Origin: Dehalococcoidales bacterium
GTDB lineage: Bacteria; Chloroflexota; Dehalococcoidia; Dehalococcoidales; UBA2162
Assembly (NCBI GenBank): GCA_030690265.1
Contig: JAUYHA010000155.1
Location: forward strand, 59,270-123,269
Length of the DNA stretch: 64,000 nucleotides
Direction of reading: 5' to 3'
This document shows positions 25,904-34,095 of this stretch, piece after piece. The translations under genes and the position numbers were made by a program. The stretch's first letter is position 1. Each line of letters starts with the position of its first letter. The notes beneath the pieces were generated by a model. It worked only from the letters and a program-made list of their open reading frames with translations. It did no database searches and was not told the DNA's origin.

Positions 25904-26293
25904 ATGGCTAATCAAGCTGTGTTCAGTAAAAAGAAGGTGGTGTTGGTGGCAGATGATGACCCGTCAATACTCTATGCCGTAAAAAGGGTTCTGGCAAATA
26001 GCTGTTCTGTAATTGAAGCAAGCAATGGGGAAGAAGCAGTCGACCTGTCCAGGAGACATAAACCAGATATTGTTTTAATGGACATGATGATGCCTAAGAA
26101 AGATGGAATTACCGCTTGCGCGGAAATCAAGGCAAACAAAGCTACCAGCGCCATCCCTGTCGTTATGCTTACAGGTGTAGGCTATGAGCTCAATAAAGAG
26201 CTGGCTACTAGTTTGGGGGCTAGCGGATATATAACCAAGCCATTCAAACCCCAGGAATTAATAGATGCGATTGACCAATTCTCAAAAAGCTAA
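25904..26293 (+). CDS. Single-domain response regulator (receiver only)
   Basis: A 129-residue CheY-like receiver with the acidic pocket DDD near residues 18-20, phospho-acceptor Asp in VLMDMMMPKKDG, the Thr in MLTG and Lys in ITKPFKP. It has no output domain, so it would act by protein contact or as a phosphorelay shuttle. ATG behind GGAGGAAA. It lies 89 bases after the hybrid kinase and is probably its partner. Confidence 0.93.
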   Translation: MANQAVFSKKKVVLVADDDPSILYAVKRVLANSCSVIEASNGEEAVDLSRRHKPDIVLMDMMMPKKDGITACAEIKANKATSAIPVVMLTGVGYELNKELATSLGASGYITKPFKPQELIDAIDQFSKS

Positions 26294-26406
26294 CAAGACA
26301 AGCCAAACACCAGGCAAAAAGCCCTGTCTATTGTACAGCTTGCTCTACCATCTTAGATGACGGTTACGGCTCAGGCCGGGCATCCGAAGTTTTAAAGGAG
26401 AATAGT

Positions 26407-27093
26407 TCAAACTCTTTTGATAGCTGCCAGAATCTCCTTATTATCTTTTAAGTCTTCAAAGAGATAGTCTGGCCCTGCCGCTAAGAGCTGGACGCGAGAA
26501 TGGAAGCCGGTTGCCACGGCAATCGTCAGGGCATTGAACAGCCTGCCGCATTCAATATCCCGGACTGAATCACCAATAATCACAATTTCTTTGTTCTTGA
26601 AGTCCCGCCCGGTTATTTCCCTGGCCCTTTTTATCGCTAATCTCACCATGTCAGCCCGGGCCTCTACCTGGGTGCCATATAAACAAAACTTAAAGTACTT
26701 GCCGAGACCGGTTGCCCTGAAAACCGAGCTGACAATTCCCGGCGAATCCCCGGTATAGAGTGCAATGATGTGGTCTGTCTTTGATAACTCATTTAAAAGT
26801 TCTCTGGCTCCAGGTAGTATGTGTTTTGCGGCATCCGGGGGTAGACTTTTACTGAAGATGGTTTCATAGCTTTCCAGCAATTGCTGGCTCTTCCTTTGGA
26901 AAACATCTTCAGGTACATCCCTAAGCCTGGCTAATCCACGGAGGTTATCATTAAGGCTCTTCCCGGCAAAATCTATTTCTGTAAGTCTGGGTTCTATATC
27001 AAAAAACTCCTTAAATAGTCTTCGTGTTACTTCGTCATGCACCGATATAAAGTCTACCAGCGTCTGGTCAAGGTCAAAAATTATGAGCTTCAT
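26407..27093 (-). CDS. HAD-superfamily phosphatase
   Basis: A 228-residue haloacid-dehalogenase-fold hydrolase. Motif I is FDLDQTL at residues 5-11 (nucleophile Asp6, acid/base Asp8). Motif II is the Thr in ALYTGD. Motif III is the Lys in VRLAIKRA. Motif IV is VIIGDSVRDIECG. The helical cap between 15 and 85 is of the phosphoglycolate-phosphatase type. ATG 27093 lies behind GGGAGGA. A frame starting at 27129 lacks such a site. Divergent from the GYD gene. Substrate not predictable. Confidence 0.9.
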   Translation of the reverse strand: MKLIIFDLDQTLVDFISVHDEVTRRLFKEFFDIEPRLTEIDFAGKSLNDNLRGLARLRDVPEDVFQRKSQQLLESYETIFSKSLPPDAAKHILPGARELLNELSKTDHIIALYTGDSPGIVSSVFRATGLGKYFKFCLYGTQVEARADMVRLAIKRAREITGRDFKNKEIVIIGDSVRDIECGRLFNALTIAVATGFHSRVQLLAAGPDYLFEDLKDNKEILAAIKRV

Positions 27094-27148
27094 TCTTCCT
27101 CCCAATTGCTCTCCTGCGTTTCCGTCCAACCGGGAACTTTATCCTAAA

Positions 27149-27192
27149 TGTCATACATTTGTAACATTTTCATTATCTATTTTATAACTTTT
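27149..27192 (+). promoter_or_regulatory. Shared stress-type promoter, copy 2 (GYD-prs-hsp20)
   Basis: AAATGTCATACATTTGTAAC followed by TATAACTTTT. TTGTAA (27159-27164) and TATAAC (27183-27188) are 18 bases apart. It matches copy 3 at 31346-31399 over more than 40 bases. The GYD gene starts 75 bases downstream on the same strand. Confidence 0.65.
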
Positions 27193-27262
27193 CCACAGAT
27201 AAGTATTTAGAATTACTCCAGTCCTGACTCTTAACTCCAGACTCTTAACCGGGAGGCTTAAG

Positions 27263-27550
27263 ATGGCGACTTATATCATACTCAGCCGGGTTTCTCCCCA
27301 GGCTCTCGATGACCCCGTGGAATTTAAGCAACTGGCCGAAAAGGTCTCGGCAAAGATTAAGAGCGACTGTACCGGGCTCGTCTGGAAGGAAAGTTTTGGT
27401 ACCCTGGGGCGTTTTGACGTGGTAGACATCGTTGAAGCGGATAACCCCGAACTGGTTGCCAGAGCCGTCATGATTCTCCGTACCTCCGGACACGAGACGA
27501 CAGAAACGATGATAGCCACTCCCTGGAAAGAGTTTCTGACCAGCTTGTAG
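27263..27550 (+). CDS. GYD-domain protein
   Basis: A 95-residue alpha/beta-barrel-like protein of the GYD family. It opens TYIILSRVSPQ, has FGTLGRFDVVDIVEADNPELVARAVMIL where the family Gly-x-Tyr/Phe-Asp signature lies (GRFD), and ends with a TMIATPW segment. GYD proteins are small and dimeric with no defined reaction. ATG lies behind CGGGAGG. First gene after promoter copy 2 and followed by prs. Confidence 0.85.
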   Translation: MATYIILSRVSPQALDDPVEFKQLAEKVSAKIKSDCTGLVWKESFGTLGRFDVVDIVEADNPELVARAVMILRTSGHETTETMIATPWKEFLTSL

Positions 27551-27640
27551 ACCTGGTTATACCTGTTTAATATGGCCGGCAGCGGGCAACTCAACGGAAA
27601 GTTATCGGTTAAGGAGAGGAGACTAAGGAACCGTAGATTT

Positions 27641-28567
27641 ATGATGATATTTAGCGGGACTGCCAGCACCGTTTTGGCTGCATCCATTGCTGCGACCCTG
27701 GGACTACCGCAGGGCAGGATTGATTTACAGCGTTTCCCGGATGGGGAATTTAACATTGAAATTGAGAACAACTTGCGTGGACGCGATATTTACCTCGTTC
27801 AATCTACGTGCCCTCCAATCGCCGATAATTTACTGGAATTGATGCTTATCGCTGATGCCATGCACCGGGTCGGGGCTGGAAAAATCACGGCTCTCATCCC
27901 CTACTTCGGATATGCTCGCCAGGACCGTAGGGTAAGTGGTTCGGAACCAATCGGCGCCCGTGTCATAGCCAGCTTGCTCAGTGCTACCCCGATATCAAGA
28001 ATAATAACCGTGGATATTCATAACCCGTCATTAGAAGGGTTTTTTAATAAACCATTTGAGAACGCCAGCGCAGTACCATTACTGGCAGAGGCGGCCAAAA
28101 AGGAAATGGTAGACATCGTTGTCTCTCCGGATACAGGCGCTGTGAAGCTCGGCGAGCGTTATGGCGAACTTCTCGGTCTGCCCGTGGCAATTATCCATAA
28201 GACACGCATCAGTGGCAGCGAAGTAGAGGCGCATTCTATAACCGGAGACGTACATAACAAGCGGCCGTTAATAGTCGATGACATGATAAGTACGGCTGGT
28301 ACCATCGAGGCAGCGGCAAAGGTGCTTCTGAAGGCTGAATGCCTGCCGGAAATATGCATAGCGGCCACTCACGGACTGCTTGTTGGCCAGGCGGTGGAAC
28401 GGTTAAAGAAATTACCTCTCAAGTCCGTCTATCTCACCAACAGCATTTCGGCAAAGCCAGTTGATGGTCTACCCCTGGAAGAAATAGACCTGGGCCCGCT
28501 ACTTGCCGAGGTAATAAGACGAATTCAAAATCAAGAGTCGATTGTTGACTTGCTGGTTCATTTTTAA
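27641..28567 (+). CDS. prs: Ribose-phosphate pyrophosphokinase
   Basis: Makes PRPP from ribose 5-phosphate and ATP. Diagnostic segments: RFPDGEFNIEIENNLRGRDIYLVQS, ALIPYFGYARQDRR (ATP/catalytic loop), ITVDIHNPSLEGFF, VSPDTGAVKLGERYGELLG and the PRPP loop LIVDDMISTAGTIEAAA. About 308 residues from ATG 27641, normal for class I. A frame beginning at 27572 adds a basic N-terminus not usual in the family. Sits between GYD and hsp20, downstream of the stress-type promoter. Its product is the substrate of phosphoribosyltransferases such as that at 31499. Confidence 0.94.
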   Translation: MMIFSGTASTVLAASIAATLGLPQGRIDLQRFPDGEFNIEIENNLRGRDIYLVQSTCPPIADNLLELMLIADAMHRVGAGKITALIPYFGYARQDRRVSGSEPIGARVIASLLSATPISRIITVDIHNPSLEGFFNKPFENASAVPLLAEAAKKEMVDIVVSPDTGAVKLGERYGELLGLPVAIIHKTRISGSEVEAHSITGDVHNKRPLIVDDMISTAGTIEAAAKVLLKAECLPEICIAATHGLLVGQAVERLKKLPLKSVYLTNSISAKPVDGLPLEEIDLGPLLAEVIRRIQNQESIVDLLVHF

Positions 28568-28695
28568 GACCACGCAGATTCTTAAACTTTTATTCCGGGT
28601 GCAGGCTGGGGCCGTGTGATGAAAGTCGCATACAAATAGTTCGGGCAGGAATATATTTATATGATAAAGAAAAATAGATAGAAAGGAGAATTACG

Positions 28696-29169
28696 ATGAC
28701 CGCAATAACTGTCAGAAGAAGTCCGAGCCAAGCTTTGACGGTGAGGGAGCCTTTCTATCGTCCAATGAGCCTTCTCGATGAAATCGAGAGGTATGCCGGT
28801 GATATCTGGGAAACCTGGCCGCCGGTAGTTTACCGAACTCATATGCATCCTCGTCTAAATATGTTTGAAGAGAAGGACGAACTGGTAATGAGGGCGGAAC
28901 TGCCTGGTATCCACAAGGAAGGTATCGAAATCAGCCTCGAGAGCGATTGCCTGACTATCAAGGCTGAGAAAAAGCAGGAAGAAGTATCGGAAGATGCCAC
29001 CTATTATACCTGTGAGCGTTGCTTTGGTACTTACTCCCGCTCGGTATCGCTCCCGTTTCCGATTGATGGAGACAGGGTCTCAGCCACCTTCGAGAATGGC
29101 TTGCTGGAGATAAGGCTCCCCAAGGCTGAAGAGGCCAAAGCCAGACACATCGAAGTCAAGGTCAAGTGA
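28696..29169 (+). CDS. Small heat-shock protein Hsp20
   Basis: A 157-residue alpha-crystallin-domain chaperone that holds unfolding proteins in ATP-independent oligomers. The core runs about 53-145 (PRLNMFEEKDELVMRAELPGIHKEGIEISLESDCLTIKAEKK, then the signature FENGLLEIRLPKAEE). The N-terminal arm has FYRPMSLLDEIERYAGDIW. ATG follows AAAGGAGAA, and a strong terminator follows. The 128-base gap after prs could hold its own promoter, but none is convincing. The homologous HspX is the most abundant product of the mycobacterial dormancy regulon. Confidence 0.93.
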   Translation: MTAITVRRSPSQALTVREPFYRPMSLLDEIERYAGDIWETWPPVVYRTHMHPRLNMFEEKDELVMRAELPGIHKEGIEISLESDCLTIKAEKKQEEVSEDATYYTCERCFGTYSRSVSLPFPIDGDRVSATFENGLLEIRLPKAEEAKARHIEVKVK

Positions 29170-29181
29170 CGGAAGGGTAAC

Positions 29182-29210
29182 AAGGGGGCTGGTAAAGAAC
29201 CAGCCCCCTT
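29182..29210 (+). terminator. Intrinsic terminator after hsp20
   Basis: Perfect 12-bp stem (aagggggctggt / accagccccctt) with a five-base loop, followed by TGTTCT, 13 bases after the hsp20 stop. Confidence 0.85.
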
Positions 29211-29287
29211 TGTTCTATGGTTTTACCCATTTCGGAGCAGTCCGGCTATTTTGTTCGCTAACTCCGCAAAATCAATCTCAAACTTAG

Positions 29288-29441
29288 CTAGTGTAGTGCA
29301 TCTTATGCTTCGTTATTTTCGGTTAACTATACCGACGAAAGTCGGTATCCAGACGTGTAGGCTCATCCGGTATCGCCTGGATTCCGGCTTTCCCGGAATT
29401 GGGGGGCTGTAGCTAACGTTATTTTGAAGACACTACACTAG
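29288..29441. mobile_element. MITE family 2, copy 1 (154 bp, CTAG-bounded)
   Basis: Inverted ends ctagtgtagtgcatct and gacactacactag. Interior palindrome accgacgaaagtcggt and a second ccggctttcccgg arm. Related to copies at 51734, 54503 and 59471, though the most diverged of the four. CTAG at both ends fits TA target duplication. It ends three bases from the stop codon of the adjacent flavoprotein gene. Confidence 0.7.
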
Positions 29442-29443
29442 GG

Positions 29444-30802
29444 CTACTCCAGGTTATTGAATGTCCTCAATATCAGCTCAGGAAGGGCAGGATGAATGTG
29501 AATGCCCGCCTGCATCTGGCTAACGCCGCCGCCGGATGCCATTGCATTTGTCACTTCCTGAATCAAAATGGGCGCGTAGGGACCAATGATATGAAACCCC
29601 AGGACCTTTTCGGTATCCGCATCAACGATAGCCTTGGCAAAACCGTTTTCCTCCATCATTGCTTCGCCTTTGGCAACGTCAAAATACCTTGCCCTTCCGA
29701 TTGAGATTTTGTGGGTCTTTCTGGCGTTTTCCTCTGTCAAGCCTACTGAAGCAATCTGTGGATGGGAATAGACGGCGTGGGGGGCAGCGGCGTAGTCCGT
29801 CTTCAGTTTGTTGCCGTGTATCGCGTTGCTCGCTGCCAGTACCGCTTCTCTGTTAGCCACGTGGGTAAACATCTGCTGGCCGTTGGCATCTCCCACAGCA
29901 TATATTTTTTTCCTGGTGGTCTCAAGATAGCCGTTGACCTTGACAAAGCCCCTTTTATCAACCTCCACACCTGTATTCTCTACCTTCAGCAAATCAGCGT
30001 TAGACCTTCTGCCCACAGCCACCAGGATTTTCTGTGCGGTGAATTCCCTTTTCCCGCCTTTTAAGTCGTTGACAACGACGGTAACACCACTCTCATCCGC
30101 TTTCACTTCCTCAGCCCGAACACTGGTATAAACGTCCATACGCCGGCTCAGTTCCTTCTTCAGGAGTTCAGATATCTCCGGTTCCTCGCTAAGGACAAGC
30201 CGGTCAGCCATTTCCAGGATGGTAACCCTGGTGCCCATAGCGGCAAAGAAATGCCCGTATTCCACCGCGATATAGCCACCGCCAATGATGATGAGGCTTT
30301 CCGGTCTTTCCTCCAGCTGGAGAAGGCTTTCGTTGGTCAGAAAGTCGGTATTATCCAGGCCTTTTATCGGCGGTATGAGAGGGCGTGAACCGGAGGCAAT
30401 AAAGATTTTATCGCCCTTAATTTCTTCGCCCTTAACTTCCAGCGTATATTCGCCGGTAAAATGCCCTTCGCCTTCAAAGAAATCCAGGTTCCTGGTATGC
30501 GAAAGGCCGTGTCTCATATGTTGCTGGTTTTCACGTACGAACTTTCTCATGCGCCCCATAATGAAGCCGAAGTCAATATTTTTTATCTCGGCTTCAATAC
30601 CCAGCTTTTTGGCTTCCTGTATCTCGGCTATCCTGTCGGCAGGGAATATCAACATCTTGGAAGGTATGCAGCCCAGATTGGGACAGGTACCTCCCAGGGG
30701 CCCTTTGTCGACCAGGGCAACATCCAGGCCGTGGGCTAGCGCCTCATCAACTATATTCATTCCGCATCCTGAGCCGATGACAATGACATCATATTCCTTC
30801 AC
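29444..30802 (-). CDS. Mycothione-reductase-like flavoprotein disulfide reductase
   Basis: A 452-residue FAD/NAD(P)H disulfide reductase. Redox cysteines Cys40 and Cys45 lie in GGTCPNLGCIPSK. A second nucleotide-binding loop is IIIGGGYIAVEYGHFF. The FAD-binding ATG motif is IYAVGDANG. The C-terminal HIHPALPEL holds the catalytic His. Two features resemble mycothione reductase more than dihydrolipoamide dehydrogenase: the N-terminal loop IGSGCGMNIVDE, where the third Gly of GxGxxG is Met, and the IHPALPE ending. Chloroflexi are not known to make mycothiol, so its substrate is open. GTG 30802 lies behind GGAGG. A TTG at 30850 is a weaker choice. Confidence 0.88.
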   Translation of the reverse strand: MKEYDVIVIGSGCGMNIVDEALAHGLDVALVDKGPLGGTCPNLGCIPSKMLIFPADRIAEIQEAKKLGIEAEIKNIDFGFIMGRMRKFVRENQQHMRHGLSHTRNLDFFEGEGHFTGEYTLEVKGEEIKGDKIFIASGSRPLIPPIKGLDNTDFLTNESLLQLEERPESLIIIGGGYIAVEYGHFFAAMGTRVTILEMADRLVLSEEPEISELLKKELSRRMDVYTSVRAEEVKADESGVTVVVNDLKGGKREFTAQKILVAVGRRSNADLLKVENTGVEVDKRGFVKVNGYLETTRKKIYAVGDANGQQMFTHVANREAVLAASNAIHGNKLKTDYAAAPHAVYSHPQIASVGLTEENARKTHKISIGRARYFDVAKGEAMMEENGFAKAIVDADTEKVLGFHIIGPYAPILIQEVTNAMASGGGVSQMQAGIHIHPALPELILRTFNNLE

Positions 30803-30956
30803 GTCCGCCTCCGTTACCTGATGGAGTATCTCTTTGAATCCAGGAGACAATTTGCCCTGCTCCAGGCATCAAAAAGTCCTCTTTCGAGGCCTGTGCCCTC
30901 TTGAAGCCATAATCCTGCAAACACTTGTCCTTCTATTGGCTGATATAAGGACCCGG

Positions 30957-31172
30957 TCAATCCGGGAGTTTCCTGGCTCCCTGCCAGCTTTGAAAAGCCT
31001 CGATTTCCTTATCCAGGGAATTTGCGAGCTTGCTGTTATGGGAAGCGGCCAATAACCGATACATCCCGATAGCTGTCTCGGCCAGCTTATCTTGGGCACG
31101 CAAGATGAAAACTGGCTCATCGCTCCCAATTTTGGGAATATCCACCTTCCCATACTTCGTTGATACTGCCAT
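30957..31172 (-). CDS. Conserved-looking 71-residue protein, function unknown
   Basis: A small soluble protein. Residues 1-20 are polar (YGKVDIPKIGSDEPVF). The rest is two amphipathic helices (ILRAQDKLAETAIGMYRLLAASH and NSKLANSLDKEIEAFQSWQ). The ATG lies behind AAGGAGG with good spacing. It carries its own copy (31296-31340) of the stress-type promoter, divergent from copy 3, which strongly supports a real, regulated gene. I do not recognise a family. Confidence 0.75.
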   Translation of the reverse strand: MAVSTKYGKVDIPKIGSDEPVFILRAQDKLAETAIGMYRLLAASHNSKLANSLDKEIEAFQSWQGARKLPD

Positions 31173-31295
31173 TTTGCCCTCCTTATCCTGTTTGTAGAAA
31201 TGCCAGCAGTCTCCGCTTACGATATTCTCTAAAGCTCATCCTTCAGAAGTATTCTGTGGTTTACTCAACTATCTTAAACATCCAGGCATATAAAA

Positions 31296-31340
31296 GTCAT
31301 AAAACCGTAAGGCAAAATAGTTACAAAATTATGACATTTT
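31296..31340 (-). promoter_or_regulatory. Shared stress-type promoter, copy 4 (71-residue protein)
   Basis: On the minus strand, AAATGTCATAATTTTGTAAC then TATGACTTTT. TTGTAA (31321-31326) and TATGAC (31296-31301) are 19 bases apart. It points at the gene starting at 31172 and stands back to back with copy 3. The two fill much of the 326-base AT-rich gap, which contains no gene. Confidence 0.65.
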
Positions 31341-31355
31341 AGAACCAACCATAAA

Positions 31356-31399
31356 TGTTATAGATTTGTAACTTTTTCGTCCCTCATTTTATAACTTTT
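31356..31399 (+). promoter_or_regulatory. Shared stress-type promoter, copy 3 (phosphoribosyltransferase operon)
   Basis: AAATGTTATAGATTTGTAAC then TATAACTTTT. TTGTAA (31366-31371) and TATAAC (31390-31395) are 18 bases apart. The operon start codon is 103 bases downstream. Confidence 0.65.
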
Positions 31400-31498
31400 A
31401 TATCGGCGGATTTGTAGAATATGATGCCTGTCACCCTGATTAGTCAGCATCTCAGCGAACTAACCTACCTGGCGAATAAGATGAGGAGCGGTTAAAAG

Positions 31499-32188
31499 AT
31501 GGCAGGGAAATCGACGGCTCAATTACGCATTCTATCGCGCAGTGACGTACAGTTTGCCGACCGCGAGGAGGCGGGCAGGCTGCTGGCGGTACAACTGAGC
31601 GAGTACCGGGGTCAAAATGCGGTGGTGCTGGGTATACCCCGCGGTGGCATAATCGTTGCCCGCGAGGTAGCCAGAGCACTTGATGCTGAGCTGGATATTG
31701 TGCTAGCCCACAAGCTTCGCACACCTGGATACGAGGAACTGGCGATGGGTTCGGTGGCTGAGGATGGCAAGCTTTTCATCAACCGGGATGTTGCAGAGAA
31801 GTTAGGCGTAGGGGAGGCTTACATCCAGCAGGAGAAGGCTCGGCAGATGGCGGAGATTAAACGCCGTACCGAACTGTTCCGCCGTGCCCGACCCAGAGTA
31901 CCACTGAAAGGAAGAACCGTCATAGTCACTGATGACGGCGTAGCCACCGGAGCTACTACTCAGGCGGCGCTCTGGGCAGTCCGCCTGGAGCAGCCGCAGA
32001 AGCTGATAGCTGCCATACCGGTGGGGCCGGAGGACACAATAAGAAGACTGGCTGGAGATGTGGACGAGATGCTGTGCTTGCGCGCTCCTCCACTCTTTGC
32101 CGCTGTTGGCCAGTTTTACCAGCAGTTCTACCCTGTTGAAGATGAAGATGTGCTGAGAATCTTGAGGGAGGAACACAAAGATGGCTGA
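31499..32188 (+). CDS. Phosphoribosyltransferase-family protein
   Basis: A 229-residue type I PRTase-fold protein. The PRPP-binding loop is VIVTDDGVATGATTQAA near residues 141-157, and VVLGIPRGGIIVAREVA supplies the other conserved loop. The substrate base cannot be inferred. The family is regularly found beside or fused to a dienelactone-hydrolase-like enzyme, as here, and in the mycobacterial dormancy regulon (Rv0571c type). ATG follows GGAGCGG. It is first in an operon of three overlapping genes. Confidence 0.9.
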   Translation: MAGKSTAQLRILSRSDVQFADREEAGRLLAVQLSEYRGQNAVVLGIPRGGIIVAREVARALDAELDIVLAHKLRTPGYEELAMGSVAEDGKLFINRDVAEKLGVGEAYIQQEKARQMAEIKRRTELFRRARPRVPLKGRTVIVTDDGVATGATTQAALWAVRLEQPQKLIAAIPVGPEDTIRRLAGDVDEMLCLRAPPLFAAVGQFYQQFYPVEDEDVLRILREEHKDG

Positions 32189-32867
32189 AATCAAGGCTGA
32201 GGGAGAGGGTTATGTACAACTCACAGCCGACAAGGTTATTCTTCACGGCAACCTCTTGATACCTGAGCAGGCAAGCGGCCTGATAGCCTTCGCTCATGGC
32301 AGCGGCAGCAGCCGGCACAGCCCGCGAAACCAGTACGTAGCAAAGGCACTGCGCGATGCCGGCCTGGCAACTCTGCTCTTCGACCTGCTGACCCTTGACG
32401 AAGAAGCGGAAGACCTTATCTCGGGAAAACAGAGGTTCGATATAGACTTGCTTGCCCGCCGGCTTGTTGGCGCTACGGACTGGCTTCAATCTAAAGAGCA
32501 GACCCGCGGGCTAAGGCTGGGATATTTCGGTGCCAGTACGGGAGCGGCGGCAGCCCTGGTGGCAGCCGTGGAGAGAGCGGACCTGGTAGGTGCCGTTGTT
32601 TCGCGCGGTGGCCGGCCTGACCTTGCCGCGCCGGTTCTTGACCGGGTAAAAGCACCTACTCTCCTCATCGTTGGAGGCAATGATTTTCCGGTCATCGATA
32701 TGAATCGCCAGGCTCTGGCAAAGCTCCGGGCGGAGAAGGAACTGGTGATTGTGCCCGGTGCCACTCACCTGTTTGAGGAGCCTGGAACATTGGAGCAGGT
32801 AGCCAGGCTTGCCAGCGATTGGTTTGTGAAACACCTGGCAGCAACAAGTGATTTTGGAAAAGATTGA
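32181..32867 (+). CDS. Dienelactone-hydrolase-like alpha/beta hydrolase
   Basis: A 228-residue alpha/beta hydrolase. The oxyanion region is FAHGSGSSRHSPRN. The nucleophile elbow is GASTGAA (Ser near residue 115). Asp in VGGNDFPV and His in GATHLFEEPG complete a Ser-Asp-His triad. It overlaps the upstream gene by 8 bases and the downstream rtcA by 20, so translation is coupled. Substrate unknown. The stable pairing with a PRTase suggests they act on one metabolite. Confidence 0.9.
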   Translation: MAEIKAEGEGYVQLTADKVILHGNLLIPEQASGLIAFAHGSGSSRHSPRNQYVAKALRDAGLATLLFDLLTLDEEAEDLISGKQRFDIDLLARRLVGATDWLQSKEQTRGLRLGYFGASTGAAAALVAAVERADLVGAVVSRGGRPDLAAPVLDRVKAPTLLIVGGNDFPVIDMNRQALAKLRAEKELVIVPGATHLFEEPGTLEQVARLASDWFVKHLAATSDFGKD

Positions 32868-33900
32868 GATTGACGGTTCGGCCAAGTCAGGAAGCGGCAC
32901 TATCCTGCGCTATGCAATGGCGCTTTCCTCTTTGTTTGGTAAAGAGCTGCACATAACTAATATTCGAGCCAGGAGAGACAAGCCGGGGTTGCGTCCGCAG
33001 CACCTGGCCTCAGTGAAAGCATGTGCCCGGCTGTGTGACGCTAAAGTAGAGGGGGCGAGTGTTAATTCAAAGGAGCTTCGTTATAGACCCGGAGGAAGGA
33101 TAAAAGGGGGTAGTTACCAGTTTGATATCGGCACCGCCGGCTCAACCACCATGCTGGCACAGGCATTGCTCCCGCTGGTAGTTTTCGCTGACGGAGATAG
33201 CGTCTTCAGAATCTCCGGCGGTCTTTTTCAGGACTTTGCTCCCTCAGCGCACCATATGCAGCACGTCCTGTTTCCGACTCTGGAGAAGATGGGTGTTAAG
33301 ACACAAATGAAAGTAATTCGCCCCGGCTACGTCCCGAGAGGTGAAGGCATCATTGAAATCGGGATAAGTCCGGTCGGCACCAGCTTAAGACCGTTGCAGT
33401 TAAGCGAGCAGGGGAAGGTAAAGAGCATCTCAGGGATTGCCCTGTCATCGCGTCTCAAAGAACGCAAAGTCAGCCAGAGAATGGTGGAAGAATGTAATAA
33501 GGTCTTGCTAGAAAAGGGCTACCGGGCCGACATCGATGTTTCTTACGATGAAACGGCTTTATCAGCCGGAGCCAGTCTGGCTATCTGGGCAGAAACAGGT
33601 AACGGTTGTTTACTCGGCTCAGACCAGGCGGGCAAAAGAGGGCGAAGCTCCGAAGAGATTGGGCGACATGTCGCCCGGAGCCTGCTCGAAGACCTTGAAA
33701 CGGGAGCCACGGTTGACCGCTACCTGGCTGACCAGCTGATTATTTACGCTGCTCTGGCTGGTGGAACTACTGAATATGTCATACCTCATGTCACCGAACA
33801 CGTTGACACGAATCTCTGGCTGATAGCCAAGTTCGGAGCGCGATTCAGCCTTAAAGAGAACAATCTGCGTGTGGAAGGCACGGGTTACACCAGAGCTTAA
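32848..33900 (+). CDS. rtcA: RNA 3'-terminal phosphate cyclase
   Basis: Converts RNA 3'-phosphate ends to 2',3'-cyclic phosphates through an AMP-linked histidine. Motifs are IEIDGSAKSGSGTILRYAMALS at the start, GLRPQHLASVKA, FDIGTAGSTTMLAQALLP, and the C-terminal HVTEHVDTNLWL, whose His is the adenylation residue. Length 350, near normal. GTG start at 32848 inside the end of the hydrolase gene. No RtcB or RtcR is in the window. Its place in a stress-type operon agrees with RNA repair after damage. Confidence 0.93.
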   Translation: MILEKIEIDGSAKSGSGTILRYAMALSSLFGKELHITNIRARRDKPGLRPQHLASVKACARLCDAKVEGASVNSKELRYRPGGRIKGGSYQFDIGTAGSTTMLAQALLPLVVFADGDSVFRISGGLFQDFAPSAHHMQHVLFPTLEKMGVKTQMKVIRPGYVPRGEGIIEIGISPVGTSLRPLQLSEQGKVKSISGIALSSRLKERKVSQRMVEECNKVLLEKGYRADIDVSYDETALSAGASLAIWAETGNGCLLGSDQAGKRGRSSEEIGRHVARSLLEDLETGATVDRYLADQLIIYAALAGGTTEYVIPHVTEHVDTNLWLIAKFGARFSLKENNLRVEGTGYTRA

Positions 33901-33960
33901 GGTGTGGAAACTGCTTAAAATGACGGCTTATTAATGGCTTGCAGCAGCTACCGCCTGCAA

Positions 33961-34095
33961 CTAGTGTCCTGTCAGGCTAATCATTGACTCCTTTCCCATT
34001 GTCATTCCGGACTTGTTCCGGAATCCAGGTAGGGTGGTGCGGCTGGATTCCCGCTTTCGCGGGAATGACACATTATTTACCTGACGCGACACTAG
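33961..34095. mobile_element. MITE family 1, copy B (135 bp, CTAG-bounded)
   Basis: Reverse-complement, near-identical copy of the 12507 element (I count about two differences over the body), same length and CTAG at both ends. Its right-hand CTAG (34092-34095) provides the TAG stop codon of the membrane protein gene on the minus strand. Confidence 0.78.

Noticed and set aside
29288..29441. Possible rho-independent terminator for hsp20
   Set aside because: The true terminator is at 29182-29210. This hairpin lies inside a MITE.
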